Below are positions 8,700 through 17,949 of a stretch of 64,000 bases of DNA, one piece after another (the stretch's first letter is position 1; the number at the start of each line of letters is the position of its first letter). The stretch comes from an uncultured Desulfobulbaceae bacterium. GTDB taxonomy: Bacteria; Desulfobacterota; Desulfobulbia; Desulfobulbales; BM004. A program made the translations under genes and the position numbers. Where the stretch lies: NCBI GenBank assembly GCA_947259115.1, contig CAMYKS010000002.1, positions 62,001 through 126,000 of the forward strand, given 5' to 3'. The notes beneath the pieces were generated by a model that was given only the letters and a program-made list of their open reading frames with translations, did no database searches and was not told the DNA's origin.

Positions 8700-8875
8700 C
8701 TGCTTTTTGACGAACTCAATTATGATACCTCGGAAATGATCACCAAGGCGAGTCGATATCATCGGTTCTGCTGTGTTGTCGGATTTTTCGCATACTTCAC
8801 GTATAGCGAAAAACCCTCCTCCGTGCATAACCTACAATCTCGGCTCGTGAATTATCCAGGTTAAATGAAAATATC
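8700..8875. repeat. Gene-free stretch with hairpin, possible small mobile-element remnant
   Basis: Between mgtE and the CNNM-type gene is about 210 bp without a frame. It holds a near-perfect hairpin at 8784-8813 (TTTTTCGCATAC, loop TTCAC, GTATAGCGAAAAA, one bulged A) in otherwise unusual sequence for this region. The makeup resembles an insertion-sequence end or miniature element inserted between operons, but no second copy lies in the window to confirm it. It could also act as a terminator for the mgtE transcript. Confidence 0.35.
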
Positions 8876-8903
8876 GCCAGTCAACTCATTGGATACATAA
8901 AAA

Positions 8904-9968
8904 ATGAACACTATCGTTTGGATTGGGATCGGCTTTTGTATTACTCAATCAGCCATGTTTTCCGGCCTTAATCTTGCTTTTTTCAGTATCAGCAAGCTGC
9001 GTCTGGAAATCGAATCAAAAAAAAACAATAAGCATGCTCTGAAAATTGCCAAACTGCGGGAAGATTCAAACTTTCTTTTAACCACCATTTTATGGGGAAA
9101 TGTCGGTATAAATGTTTTATTGGCTTTGTTGTCTAACTCAGTTATGGCAGGAGTGATGGCGTTTGTTTTTTCAACCGTTGTTATAACCTTGTTTGGTGAA
9201 ATTATACCCCAAGCCTACTTTTCAAGACATGCGATGCAGACTGCCTCCTTGCTCTCTCCAGTTCTCAGATTTTATCAATTGTTATTGTATCCCCTTGCCA
9301 AACCGACAGCTTTTGCTTTAAACAAATGGCTTGGCCGGGAAATAACCCAATTTTACCAGGAAAAAGACCTGCGGGAGCTTTTGAAACTGCATGTTGTTTC
9401 CCCGGAAACCGATATTGAACACGTCGAGGGAAGGGGGGCTTTAAATTTTCTGGCTATGGATGATTTGACAATCAGTGAAGAAGGTGAATCTATTGTTCCT
9501 GAAAGCATCATTAAACTCGAATACATCAATGAAAAGGCGGTATTCCCCATAGGTGAACATACATGCGAAGATCCTTTTCTAAAAAAAATACAAAAGAGCA
9601 ATAAAAAATGGGTTATATTGACAGACGCGAACGATGAACCACACTATGCTTTAAATGCGGACTCGTTTCTCCGTTCAGCCCTTTTCGAGAAAACAACATT
9701 TCATCCTGTCGAATTCTGCCACAGACCAATCATCATCAGAGACCCTGATAAACCTTTGGGTGAGGTAGTTGCACATTTGAAAGTCCATCCTGAGCATGAC
9801 GAGGATGATGTTGTGGACCATGATATCATCCTTCTCTGGTCAGATGAGCAGCGAAAAATTATAACCGGGTCGGACGTCCTCGGCAGATTATTAAGGGGCA
9901 TAGCGCAACAGAAAAAAACAGCATATCGCAAGATTAGAACTATCACTGACAGAGAAAGCTCTCTGTAG
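8904..9968 (+). CDS. CNNM (DUF21) domain membrane protein with divergent C-terminus
   Basis: A 354-residue protein. Residues about 1-150 form the CNNM/DUF21 domain: four hydrophobic segments, an N-terminal SAMFSGLNLAFFSISKLRL pattern and the hallmark TLFGEIIPQAYF (compare the usual L-FGEI-PK). The cytoplasmic half (about 150-354) is where a CBS pair normally lies but is strongly diverged, with acidic patches (HPEHDEDDVVDHD). Family members include CorC/MpfA-type proteins involved in Mg2+ and Co2+ export and human CNNMs. Next to mgtE this fits Mg2+ homeostasis. It has its own upstream gap, so it may have its own promoter, and is followed 9 bases later by a DUF1622 gene. Confidence 0.82.
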   Translation: MNTIVWIGIGFCITQSAMFSGLNLAFFSISKLRLEIESKKNNKHALKIAKLREDSNFLLTTILWGNVGINVLLALLSNSVMAGVMAFVFSTVVITLFGEIIPQAYFSRHAMQTASLLSPVLRFYQLLLYPLAKPTAFALNKWLGREITQFYQEKDLRELLKLHVVSPETDIEHVEGRGALNFLAMDDLTISEEGESIVPESIIKLEYINEKAVFPIGEHTCEDPFLKKIQKSNKKWVILTDANDEPHYALNADSFLRSALFEKTTFHPVEFCHRPIIIRDPDKPLGEVVAHLKVHPEHDEDDVVDHDIILLWSDEQRKIITGSDVLGRLLRGIAQQKKTAYRKIRTITDRESSL

Positions 9969-9977
9969 GGAAATATC

Positions 9978-10316
9978 ATGAAATTCACCGAAATAATTTC
10001 TATAGCCGGTTATTCCATTGAATCTTTTGGTGTGCTGGTAGTCATAGTAGGATCATGCATTTCCTCCGTCTCTTTTATCAGCACTTTTAGACAGTTGCCA
10101 GAAGGTGCTGCGTACCGTAATTACCGAAGGCAACTGGGAAGATCAATTATTCTGGGCCTTGAGTTCCTTATTGCCGGCGATATCATAAGAACCGTAGTTG
10201 TCGCAGATACATTTAAGAATGTCGCCGTCCTAGGCGTTATCATACTGATCCGTACTTTTCTCAGCATGACACTTCATCTTGAGGTTGAAGGAAAATGGCC
10301 CTGGGAGAAAGAATAA
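9978..10316 (+). CDS. DUF1622 membrane protein
   Basis: A small protein of 112 residues with three hydrophobic helices: residues 17-40, 54-72 and 80-97. The loop FRQLPEGAAYRNYRRQLGRSIILGLEFLIAGDIIRT is typical of DUF1622, a widespread family of small inner-membrane proteins of unknown function. It starts 9 bases after the CNNM-type gene stop, so the two form a transcription unit; a role beside the cation transporters is a guess by context. No signal peptide or catalytic motif is seen. Confidence 0.8.
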   Translation: MKFTEIISIAGYSIESFGVLVVIVGSCISSVSFISTFRQLPEGAAYRNYRRQLGRSIILGLEFLIAGDIIRTVVVADTFKNVAVLGVIILIRTFLSMTLHLEVEGKWPWEKE

Positions 10317-10542
10317 TAACTGCAAGACAACAACCAAGGTGGATCTGTCCAATGAAAATCTTTTCAGATAGTGAAAGTTAGATTTAGTGACGAGGTAGAA
10401 ACCCTGGCCCTGACAGTTTGTGGAATGGCAGTATGTTCAAATAAAATAGTAAACATTTGAAAATCAACAAGTTTGATGAATTCTCTATCCTCATCTGCTG
10501 AAAGCATAAATAAATTATGTATTGTCTTGTACGCTTAGAGGA

Positions 10543-10548
10543 TATAAT
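10543..10548 (+). promoter_or_regulatory. Perfect -10 box close to tamB start
   Basis: TATAAT at 10543-10548, with a weak TATTGT/ATTGTC-type -35 about 16-17 bases upstream. Transcription would start only a few bases before the tamB ATG at 10557, giving a nearly leaderless message. The GAGGA at about 10538 would then lie outside the transcript. A second promoter further upstream is equally possible. Confidence 0.3.
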
Positions 10549-10556
10549 AATCGTCT

Positions 10557-13500
10557 ATGAGAAAAATTCCTCAATGGGCAGCCTATGTTGCGCTTCCCCT
10601 CATTATAGTAATTTCAGCGGTACTCCTGAAGTGGGAGTCAATAAGTTACTATACCCTCAGGAAGGCAGCACTTTATTATGCCGGCAAAGCACACATTGCC
10701 CTTGATCTCGGCAGTATTGGCGGCAGTCCTTTACATCTCACTTCACTTGAAAATGTATCAATCCGCCCGGAAGATGGGCAGCCACAAGCATATCATTTCA
10801 CAAGCAAATCCATCTCATGCAGCTATAATCTCTGGGACTTGCGAGATGGCTTTGAACTCTTTATTCAGGGGCTTGACTGCACTGCAAATGACCCTGAATT
10901 CCTTTATGATTTAAGGGTTGCAGCGGCGCAGGATCAACCCAATGAGGGACCAAAACAATTTCCTGTTCCTCCACTGCTTCCCAGGCTGGATGTAGATAAC
11001 GGCACCGTCGTCCTGGTCAACACGGAATGGGATGTTGAAATGCGTCAAATTAACTCCAGTCTTCGCTCAGGAGAAGCAGCCCATGAATTGCTGATAGCAA
11101 CAAAGAACTTCCGATTCAACCAGGATAGTGTCACAAAAATTGAAACGGAATTTACAGCGAAATTTTTGTATTCCAAGTCACAACTCACCATTGATTCTCT
11201 TGAACTCGGAGAGCAAAAAATCTCGGCCACAGGTTTTATTGACCTGGCGCAGGCTGACAGGGGTCCCATTGGATTTGCGGCTGATATTGCTTTTACTGAA
11301 AGTCGGGTAAATATAGCCGGGTCATTAGAAAATAAGCTTTTAAAAGCGCAGGTCAGGGCAGACAATTTTGATATAGCTGAACTGCAGAAACGCTTGGGCG
11401 GCGCTGGTTGGAAAATTTTCGGAAACATCAGGGGGCAGGCGGAATTTGCCTATAATGTTGAGTCCAAGGCAGACCTTGATGGTTCTTTTACCTTCGATGT
11501 GCAGGATGGTCAACTGAACACCGTTGGTTTTGATGCTCTAACAGCAGTGGGAAATTTTCAGAACGGGTGGGTGAGGCTTTCAAAAGCTGCGGCAAAAACT
11601 CCCGGTAACCGTGTTACTCTGAACAATGTCTCCATCCCCATGGCCCTGGAATCGGACTCCAAGCCGCTTGCCATTATCGGGGGAACCCAGGCGGAATTCG
11701 AAGGCGAGATTACCGATGGTAAAACGCTTCTGAAGCTGTTCAAGCTTGAGGGTGAAGCACAGTCGTTGCCTGTTATGCCCACTTTGTCATTCCAGGGAAA
11801 ATTGAAAAATGGGGTTCTCTACTTGGATGATGCCAAGGTTGCTGCAGTTGACTCCAGCCTGACAATCGGCCAGGCAGAAATTCCTGTTCCGGCAACCGCG
11901 GAAGCCTTTGAATCGATGCCGATCAGTCTCACCGCTAGGTTTGAAAGCAGCAGCCTGCAAGAACTGACCGGGTTGTTCGGCGACATCCCACTTAACGGAC
12001 AGGTAGCGGTCGACATGAAAATAGCGGGTAGCGTCAAGGAACCGCAAAGTTCCATAACTTTTTCAGGTGAAAACCTGAGTTTTAAAGATTTACAGGCGGG
12101 CACTTTGACATTGCAGGGAGATGTCCAATTGACCCAGGAAACACCGGGTAAAGTCAAATCAGTAAAATTGTTGGTTAAGGAACTGACACAGGTTAATGGA
12201 TCTGGCGCCATAACACTCTTGTCTCCTTTTGCAGTTAACTGGCAGCATGATAAATTTACCCTTAGTGCAGACCTGCAGGTTGACGGACAGGGGCATGTTT
12301 CCCTGGCAATAAATAAGCTTCCTGGGAAAGAAACTGTAGTGGAAATGACCACGCAAAACCTCGACAGTAATGGTTGGTTGGGAAATTTTGTCGATAAACG
12401 TTACTTTTTTCAGGGCGCCAATATGAAGGCTGTTTTTCAGGGCTGGCCCCAGACCCCGCAACTGCATCTTGAAGGCACCATTGATAAAGCCGGGGCTGAA
12501 GACGTCCCCTTCCCGTTGACCGGGAGAATTGGGCTGCATTATTCTTCGAAAGGCATTGAGATTTCGGAATTCACCTGGAAATCCCATGAAAGGAACAAAC
12601 TCACCTTGACCGGGCACCTGCCCTATGATCCGCTGGCGCCTGAACCGTATCTTGAGGGCGACCTGTCCCTAAAGGGGCACATCGATTTTCCGGCGCTTGA
12701 AGATATTGGGTCCATCCTGGACACCTGGGGTATTGGAAAGGGCAGCCTTGCACTTGATATGGACCTTAGCGGATCATGGAGCCAACCCGTCGGCCATATA
12801 CTTTTCCAGGTTAAAAACGTAGAGCCTCCAGCTGGACTAAAACATTATATGGACTCATTAGTCAATTTTGCCGGTGATATTACAGCCAAGGGCAACTCCA
12901 TCTTTTTGAATTCAGCCGACCTCGATTCTACTGCCTACTCAGCACAGGCAAGCGGTTCCTGGCAACACGGCATCTCGGTCAAGGAACTCCTGCAAAAACG
13001 CAAAACGGAATTAAAGGGCCAGGTGGCGGCCGATGCTACCGTGAAACTCAAGGACCTGAATTTTCTGCAAAAAAAGCTCCCCTGGCTGCGTCGCCTTGAA
13101 GGTGACATGCAGGGGGAACTCCATGTAACAGGGGCGGCAAACGATCCTGCCATAACAGGTTCTTTCTCGCTGCAGGATGGTGAAGCCAGCCATACTTTCA
13201 ATTTCCCCATGCTTTCTGCTGTCAACCTGCACGGTGATTTTGACGAGCATTCCATAACCATTAAAAATATGCAGGCCGAAGTCGGCGGCTCACCGGTTAA
13301 CCTCACCGGTAAATTTGATAAAGAAAAGGAAACCGTTGCAGTTGACCTGCATGTCAATGGCAAAAATGTTCTGCTTTTTCGCAATAATGACATGCGAATG
13401 CGCGGCGATGTACAGCTGGATGTTTCAGGGGTGCTTGAGCGTCTTATCATAAAAGGCACTGCCGGCATGACAGGTGGGTATTATACCAGGGATATAGACT

Positions 13501-14264
13501 TTCTCGGCATGATAGGTTCGGCATCGGCTCCTGTTTCTGAAGGATCGGGCTTTCTCTTTTCATTCTCCGATCCGCCACTCAGGGATGCTGTCCTTGATAT
13601 CAAGATTACCACCATCGAACCCTTCAGGATCCGCAACAACCTGATACGCGGAGTATTGAGGCCTGAACTCTCTTTAAAGGGCACCGGTGAACTGCCGTTT
13701 TTGCTCGGAACGATTTATATTGACCCTTCGCGGGTTCTACTGCCTTCCGGAGGACTGCGGATCCAGTCGGGTTTGCTGCGTTTTCCGGAAAAGAATCCGG
13801 ACAGGCCGCAGCTTAATATCCTGGCCCAATCAAAAGTCCTGGGCTATGACATAAATGTCGTCACCCGGGGCCCTTTAGATGATCCGGTCATTACTCTCAG
13901 TTCCAGTCCTGCATTGCCCAATGATGACCTTATGCTCCTCCTCCTGACCGGCCAACCGCCAAAACAGGATGCGGTCGGCGGTGCGAAGAGCAGCGGTACA
14001 ACAAATGTTATGGTCTACCTGGGCCGTGATTTTCTCAATAAATGGCTTGAGGATGAATCCGGCACCAGCGATGAAACCATCCTTGACCGATTTGAACTTG
14101 ATTTTGGCCGGTCGGTTACCAAGAGTGGCGAGCAGACGGTTGAGTCAACTTTCCGCTTGTCGAAACAGACGGTCCAAACGGGAAAAATATTTTATTTGAC
14201 AGGTGAAAAGGACAAGTACGATGCCATTAATTATGGTCTGAAGCTGGTGTTTCGCCTTGAATAA
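10557..14264 (+). CDS. tamB: TamB/YtfN-type envelope lipid-transfer (AsmA-like) protein
   Basis: A 1235-residue protein with one N-terminal signal-anchor (WAAYVALPLIIVISAVLL, about residues 6-24), a very long beta-rich periplasmic region built of repeated amphipathic strands, and a C-terminal DUF490 domain (about 900-1235) containing LGTIYIDPSRVLLPSGG and the terminal GLKLVFRLE. TamB proteins span the periplasm as a hydrophobic groove and move phospholipids to the outer membrane, working with an Omp85 partner. That partner is the next gene, overlapping the stop codon. Length matches E. coli TamB (about 1259). The gene order tamB then tamA is the reverse of E. coli. Confidence 0.9.
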   Translation: MRKIPQWAAYVALPLIIVISAVLLKWESISYYTLRKAALYYAGKAHIALDLGSIGGSPLHLTSLENVSIRPEDGQPQAYHFTSKSISCSYNLWDLRDGFELFIQGLDCTANDPEFLYDLRVAAAQDQPNEGPKQFPVPPLLPRLDVDNGTVVLVNTEWDVEMRQINSSLRSGEAAHELLIATKNFRFNQDSVTKIETEFTAKFLYSKSQLTIDSLELGEQKISATGFIDLAQADRGPIGFAADIAFTESRVNIAGSLENKLLKAQVRADNFDIAELQKRLGGAGWKIFGNIRGQAEFAYNVESKADLDGSFTFDVQDGQLNTVGFDALTAVGNFQNGWVRLSKAAAKTPGNRVTLNNVSIPMALESDSKPLAIIGGTQAEFEGEITDGKTLLKLFKLEGEAQSLPVMPTLSFQGKLKNGVLYLDDAKVAAVDSSLTIGQAEIPVPATAEAFESMPISLTARFESSSLQELTGLFGDIPLNGQVAVDMKIAGSVKEPQSSITFSGENLSFKDLQAGTLTLQGDVQLTQETPGKVKSVKLLVKELTQVNGSGAITLLSPFAVNWQHDKFTLSADLQVDGQGHVSLAINKLPGKETVVEMTTQNLDSNGWLGNFVDKRYFFQGANMKAVFQGWPQTPQLHLEGTIDKAGAEDVPFPLTGRIGLHYSSKGIEISEFTWKSHERNKLTLTGHLPYDPLAPEPYLEGDLSLKGHIDFPALEDIGSILDTWGIGKGSLALDMDLSGSWSQPVGHILFQVKNVEPPAGLKHYMDSLVNFAGDITAKGNSIFLNSADLDSTAYSAQASGSWQHGISVKELLQKRKTELKGQVAADATVKLKDLNFLQKKLPWLRRLEGDMQGELHVTGAANDPAITGSFSLQDGEASHTFNFPMLSAVNLHGDFDEHSITIKNMQAEVGGSPVNLTGKFDKEKETVAVDLHVNGKNVLLFRNNDMRMRGDVQLDVSGVLERLIIKGTAGMTGGYYTRDIDFLGMIGSASAPVSEGSGFLFSFSDPPLRDAVLDIKITTIEPFRIRNNLIRGVLRPELSLKGTGELPFLLGTIYIDPSRVLLPSGGLRIQSGLLRFPEKNPDRPQLNILAQSKVLGYDINVVTRGPLDDPVITLSSSPALPNDDLMLLLLTGQPPKQDAVGGAKSSGTTNVMVYLGRDFLNKWLEDESGTSDETILDRFELDFGRSVTKSGEQTVESTFRLSKQTVQTGKIFYLTGEKDKYDAINYGLKLVFRLE

Positions 14265-16434
14265 GACAACACCACTCGGCATATTTGCTTTACTCACAAG
14301 CATCCTGCTGTCAGGTTTGCTTGTGACGGTAAAGGTTTCCCAGGCAACTCTGGATGACCGGCAAGCGGATTCGACAGAGGAGCATTCTTCTCCTCAAGCC
14401 AAGCTGCAGAATCAGCTGTATAGCTTGACAATTATCGGGAATTCGCATTTCCCGGAAAAAGACCTTTTAAAGGCAGCGGCTGCTGAACTGCAGATGTTTG
14501 AACAAAATGGCTACCGTAAAGCTGATATAGATGATGCTGCTTTCCAGATGCGTTCAGCATATCTCCAGGCAGGATTTGCCTTTGCACTGGTTGACTACGC
14601 CTACGAGCAAAAGGCCGGTATTATTCAGGTCACATTCAAGGTGGAAGAAGGTCCCCGGGTATTCATTGAAAGAATTAATTTCGAAGGAAACATAAATATC
14701 CAGTCAGACACATTGCGCGGTTTTTTTTCTGAATACTCTGGTATTCTGGGCACGCAGAAGAAGATGGTTTTTATCATGTCCGAGGCCAGATATGCGGTGA
14801 ACAAGATACGGAATTACTATCGGGGTGAGGGGTTTATTGATGTGGCAGTGATGAACCCTGACTTATCGTTCAATGGAAGCCGTTCCGAAGTGGTTATCAG
14901 CATCAGGATAGAAGAGGGACCAAAATATTTTATTGATCAGGTTGCCTTGAGCGGCGATATCATCCCTGAACTGGCTAAAGAACTTGAAAAGATAAAAAGC
15001 GATCTAGTCAATAAACCCTATTATGTCCGGCGTAAACTTCTACTGCGCTCGAGCCTGGAGGACGTCTATGATGAAATCGGCTATGCGGACGCCAAGTTTG
15101 AAGTTACGGTCGTGCAGCTTGATGAACCGGGCAGGGTAGAATTGTCGGCTGAAATAACCAGCGGCGACAAAGTCAGGATTGCAGAGGTTATCGTCTCCGG
15201 TAATAGCAGCACCCGTGAGTCTTTCATCCGGGACAGGGTAGCGTTGAAACGCGGGGATATCTATACGAACGCCAAACGCAGGAAAAGTTTCAGAAAGCTG
15301 TTTGACTCGGGGCTTTTTAGCAAAATCACCATAGAACTCACATCTCCTGGCCAAAACTCCACCAGGAACCTTGAGGTTATAGTTGAAGAGCTGCCGACCA
15401 GGGAAATTTATTTAGAGCCAGGCTGGGGCTCATACGAGAAGTTGCGTCTGAAAGCAGGTGTCTTTGAGAAGAACCTTTTCGGCACCGGCAGAAATGGCAG
15501 AATAGAGGGCCTGGTATCCACCAAGAGCGACACATTCACCGTAAGCTACACCGATCCCTGGCTGCTGCAGACAGACATAATGATGAATATTCCTCTCTCT
15601 TATGAACGCAGGGACGAGCCCTCATATCGATCAAGGGAAACAGGCATGTCTGTTCTGCTTTCCAGGAAAATGAACAAGAATCTGACTGTTTCCACCGGTT
15701 ACCAGTTCAAAATAACCCGACTTTCTGACCTGTCGGATGATTCACCACTGGAGAAGGGAGACAATGATTACAATAAAGGCTCAATCGGCATCCAGGCTAT
15801 CTGGGATACCCGTGACAACATTTTCTATCCTGCCAAAGGGTTACGGCTTGCCAGCAGCTTCGGCATTTCATTGCCGGCTTTTGGCAGCGATCTTGAATTC
15901 GGCCGCATCACCCTGGGTTGCCGTTATTTCATCGAACTGCCAAAAGAGTATATCGTCGGACTGCGGGCCACAACAGGAATTATCATACCCATAAGGGACC
16001 AGACGTTCATTCCCCCAAGCGAGCTATTCTTCAACGGTGGAGACAATACGGTTCGCAGTTATAAACATTCCGAACTAGGTCCCAAAGACGATAACAATGA
16101 CCCCATTGGCGGCCTGGGGTACAATGTATTTTCCATTGAACTGCGCAAGAGGTTCTACAGGAATTTTGCCACAACTCTTTATATTGATGCAGGCAATGTA
16201 TCACCCAACAGGTCGATACTGGGGAAAACTACGTCTTACAACAGCCGCTCAGAGCTTATGGATGATACGCGCACTGATTTTTTCAGCGAATTCAACTTCG
16301 GTGTCGGTATGGGCTTTCAGTATCTTCTGCCGGTTGGCCCGATCAGGCTTGATGTTGCATACAATCCTGATCCCGAAAAGAAGTGGAATGAGGACTCCTG
16401 GGTCTTCCACTTCAGCCTGGGAATGGCGTTTTGA
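14257..16434 (+). CDS. Omp85 outer-membrane barrel, TamA/BamA type
   Basis: 725 residues from a TTG at 14257, overlapping the tamB stop by 8 bases. No ATG occurs before the signal peptide (about residues 1-30), so a non-ATG start is required. Three to four POTRA domains follow (about 50-385, each ending in a VEEGPR/IEEGPK-like turn), then a 16-strand barrel from about 390. The Omp85 signature loop is VRSY at 599-602 (usual VRGF/Y) and the chain ends in phenylalanine, as outer-membrane barrels do. Adjacent to tamB it is most simply the TamA partner; it is not beside the skp-lpxD-fabZ cluster typical of bamA. Weak ribosome site, so coupling to tamB translation is likely. Confidence 0.87.
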   Translation: MNKTTPLGIFALLTSILLSGLLVTVKVSQATLDDRQADSTEEHSSPQAKLQNQLYSLTIIGNSHFPEKDLLKAAAAELQMFEQNGYRKADIDDAAFQMRSAYLQAGFAFALVDYAYEQKAGIIQVTFKVEEGPRVFIERINFEGNINIQSDTLRGFFSEYSGILGTQKKMVFIMSEARYAVNKIRNYYRGEGFIDVAVMNPDLSFNGSRSEVVISIRIEEGPKYFIDQVALSGDIIPELAKELEKIKSDLVNKPYYVRRKLLLRSSLEDVYDEIGYADAKFEVTVVQLDEPGRVELSAEITSGDKVRIAEVIVSGNSSTRESFIRDRVALKRGDIYTNAKRRKSFRKLFDSGLFSKITIELTSPGQNSTRNLEVIVEELPTREIYLEPGWGSYEKLRLKAGVFEKNLFGTGRNGRIEGLVSTKSDTFTVSYTDPWLLQTDIMMNIPLSYERRDEPSYRSRETGMSVLLSRKMNKNLTVSTGYQFKITRLSDLSDDSPLEKGDNDYNKGSIGIQAIWDTRDNIFYPAKGLRLASSFGISLPAFGSDLEFGRITLGCRYFIELPKEYIVGLRATTGIIIPIRDQTFIPPSELFFNGGDNTVRSYKHSELGPKDDNNDPIGGLGYNVFSIELRKRFYRNFATTLYIDAGNVSPNRSILGKTTSYNSRSELMDDTRTDFFSEFNFGVGMGFQYLLPVGPIRLDVAYNPDPEKKWNEDSWVFHFSLGMAF

Positions 16435-16491
16435 TAATTACTTTCTGATGCCTTTCAATAATCCATCACGGTCTAAGTTTAATTACCAAAT

Positions 16492-17535
16492 CTACTCAAA
16501 GAAAGGAAAGTGGAAGGTAAGGGAAAGGGCCCCAAAACTGTGGTCGTTCTTCTGGTTTTTAAACTCCCTGGTGCGCAAAATTTGAGTCCAGGTGAGCATC
16601 ATTTTCCTGTAACTTATTGTGATCCCGCCGGCCAGATCGGCATAGAAATTTTTCTTCTCAACACTGTGACTGTCTCTAAAGGTATTCCCATCAAGAAAAA
16701 TGTCGTGCAGCACCGCACGTCCGTTAACTGCCCCAAAAATATAACTGCTAAAAGCATCATCCACTAAAAGTTTTGTGCTGCCGGCCGGTCTGATGAGTGA
16801 AGCCCCAAAGTTTCTTGCGATATTCCATCCTAAACGTATTTCTAATCCACTGTTCAAATAAGTATGTACGTTGCCTACGGCGCCTCCTAAATGGGTAATG
16901 ACGTCATACCCTATTCCAGAAAGTCCGGGATGCAAAAGCCACTTGCGTTCAAACGCAATCACCAAGCCTGGTTCATTGTCTAACTGATTATTCCAGCCGT
17001 TGGGGTGAGGACGATCAAATACTTTATGCACGAATTTTTGGGTGTCCTCACCCAACGAAGCAGGGCCAACCATGCCGAACTGTACCTCAACCGTGTCCAT
17101 AAATTCTGCAACATTGTTTACTATATTCTTGCGGTGATAGGATGTGGAAGCATAAAGCCAGCCGGCATAGGGTCTGTCTTCAGATATAAGTTCATGTTTT
17201 GATATATCATTCGGCGTATAAATATTCTGACCAATGGAAAATTCAATCTTATGGGTAAATTGTGGGCCTGATTCTCCTATAAAAGGTATCTGGTGAATGG
17301 CTTCCAATAACTTACGAGGCAGCTTCCCGCTTTCAGCATGTGGGGAAAGATCAGGTGAGATAAATGACACTTTAACGCCATTTGAATAATTTTGGTCCGT
17401 ACCGCTGAAAAGGTCGTTCTCAAAATAAAGAGACTGGGTCCAGAAATTTCTTTCCGTAGCCATGACAGAATCTGCAATCGTCATAGTCAGGATGCCCGCC
17501 AGTATGATAATGGTAAGACTACTCTTTTCTGTCAT
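16492..17535 (-). CDS. Lipid A deacylase, LpxR family (DUF2219)
   Basis: A 347-residue outer-membrane enzyme with a signal peptide (about 1-26, ending VMA). The mature start carries the LpxR motif YFENDLFSGTDQNYSNG, including the Asn-Asp pair (about 40-41) that forms part of the active site, then DRPYAGWLY and GPASLGEDTQ..VH...GW.NQL.NE, which supplies the catalytic His and Glu region. The chain ends in FHFPFFE, close to a barrel terminus. LpxR removes the 3'-acyloxyacyl group of lipid A in a Ca2+-dependent way. It converges with the Omp85 gene (57 bp gap). Substrate specificity in this organism is inferred from the family. Confidence 0.85.
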   Translation of the reverse strand: MTEKSSLTIIILAGILTMTIADSVMATERNFWTQSLYFENDLFSGTDQNYSNGVKVSFISPDLSPHAESGKLPRKLLEAIHQIPFIGESGPQFTHKIEFSIGQNIYTPNDISKHELISEDRPYAGWLYASTSYHRKNIVNNVAEFMDTVEVQFGMVGPASLGEDTQKFVHKVFDRPHPNGWNNQLDNEPGLVIAFERKWLLHPGLSGIGYDVITHLGGAVGNVHTYLNSGLEIRLGWNIARNFGASLIRPAGSTKLLVDDAFSSYIFGAVNGRAVLHDIFLDGNTFRDSHSVEKKNFYADLAGGITISYRKMMLTWTQILRTREFKNQKNDHSFGALSLTFHFPFFE

Positions 17536-17949
17536 GAGGTCAGATATTTTCAGTACTCTTTATGCTGATCAGCCAGTATGTAATAAAAAGAGCAGGAGTG
17601 ACTGCTGCCGTTCCCAGTAATTATCACCATTTTTTGTTGGAACACTCCGTCTGCTCCAGAAAAGGGTCGGCAGGATCATTGTTTATCAAAGGGAACTCAG
17701 GTTTACCATTAACAATAGGCAGTTGAATTATGCTGTCCGTATTTGCTGAGTTGAAAAGCTATATCAAATTCTTGATAGATATATTCTTAAATGTAGTGTT
17801 AAAATACAGTAAAAAGCAAGAAGACAATTCGAAAATAGCTGTGAGAGTCGAACCAATGCAACACAATTGATATGTGCTCAAGCAACGATCAGCTATCAAT
17901 GACAAGTTGTTAATTATGATGCTCAATCCTGTAAGGAAATCGCTAAAGT
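17536..17949. other. Gene-free divergent intergenic region
   Basis: About 410 bp between the divergent lpxR-like gene and the small MscS gene. It should hold the promoters for both. A weak TTGATA at 17772 with TAGTGT 16 bases downstream is the only pair I can point to for the MscS/ATPase transcript. No open frame with a ribosome site and no strong hairpin is visible. Confidence 0.4.

Noticed and set aside
11045-13684. Several long antisense frames opposite tamB (11045-11428, 11819-12352, 12935-13468 and others)
   Set aside because: They lie antisense to a clear gene, lack ribosome sites and show Ser/Pro/Arg-rich shadow composition.
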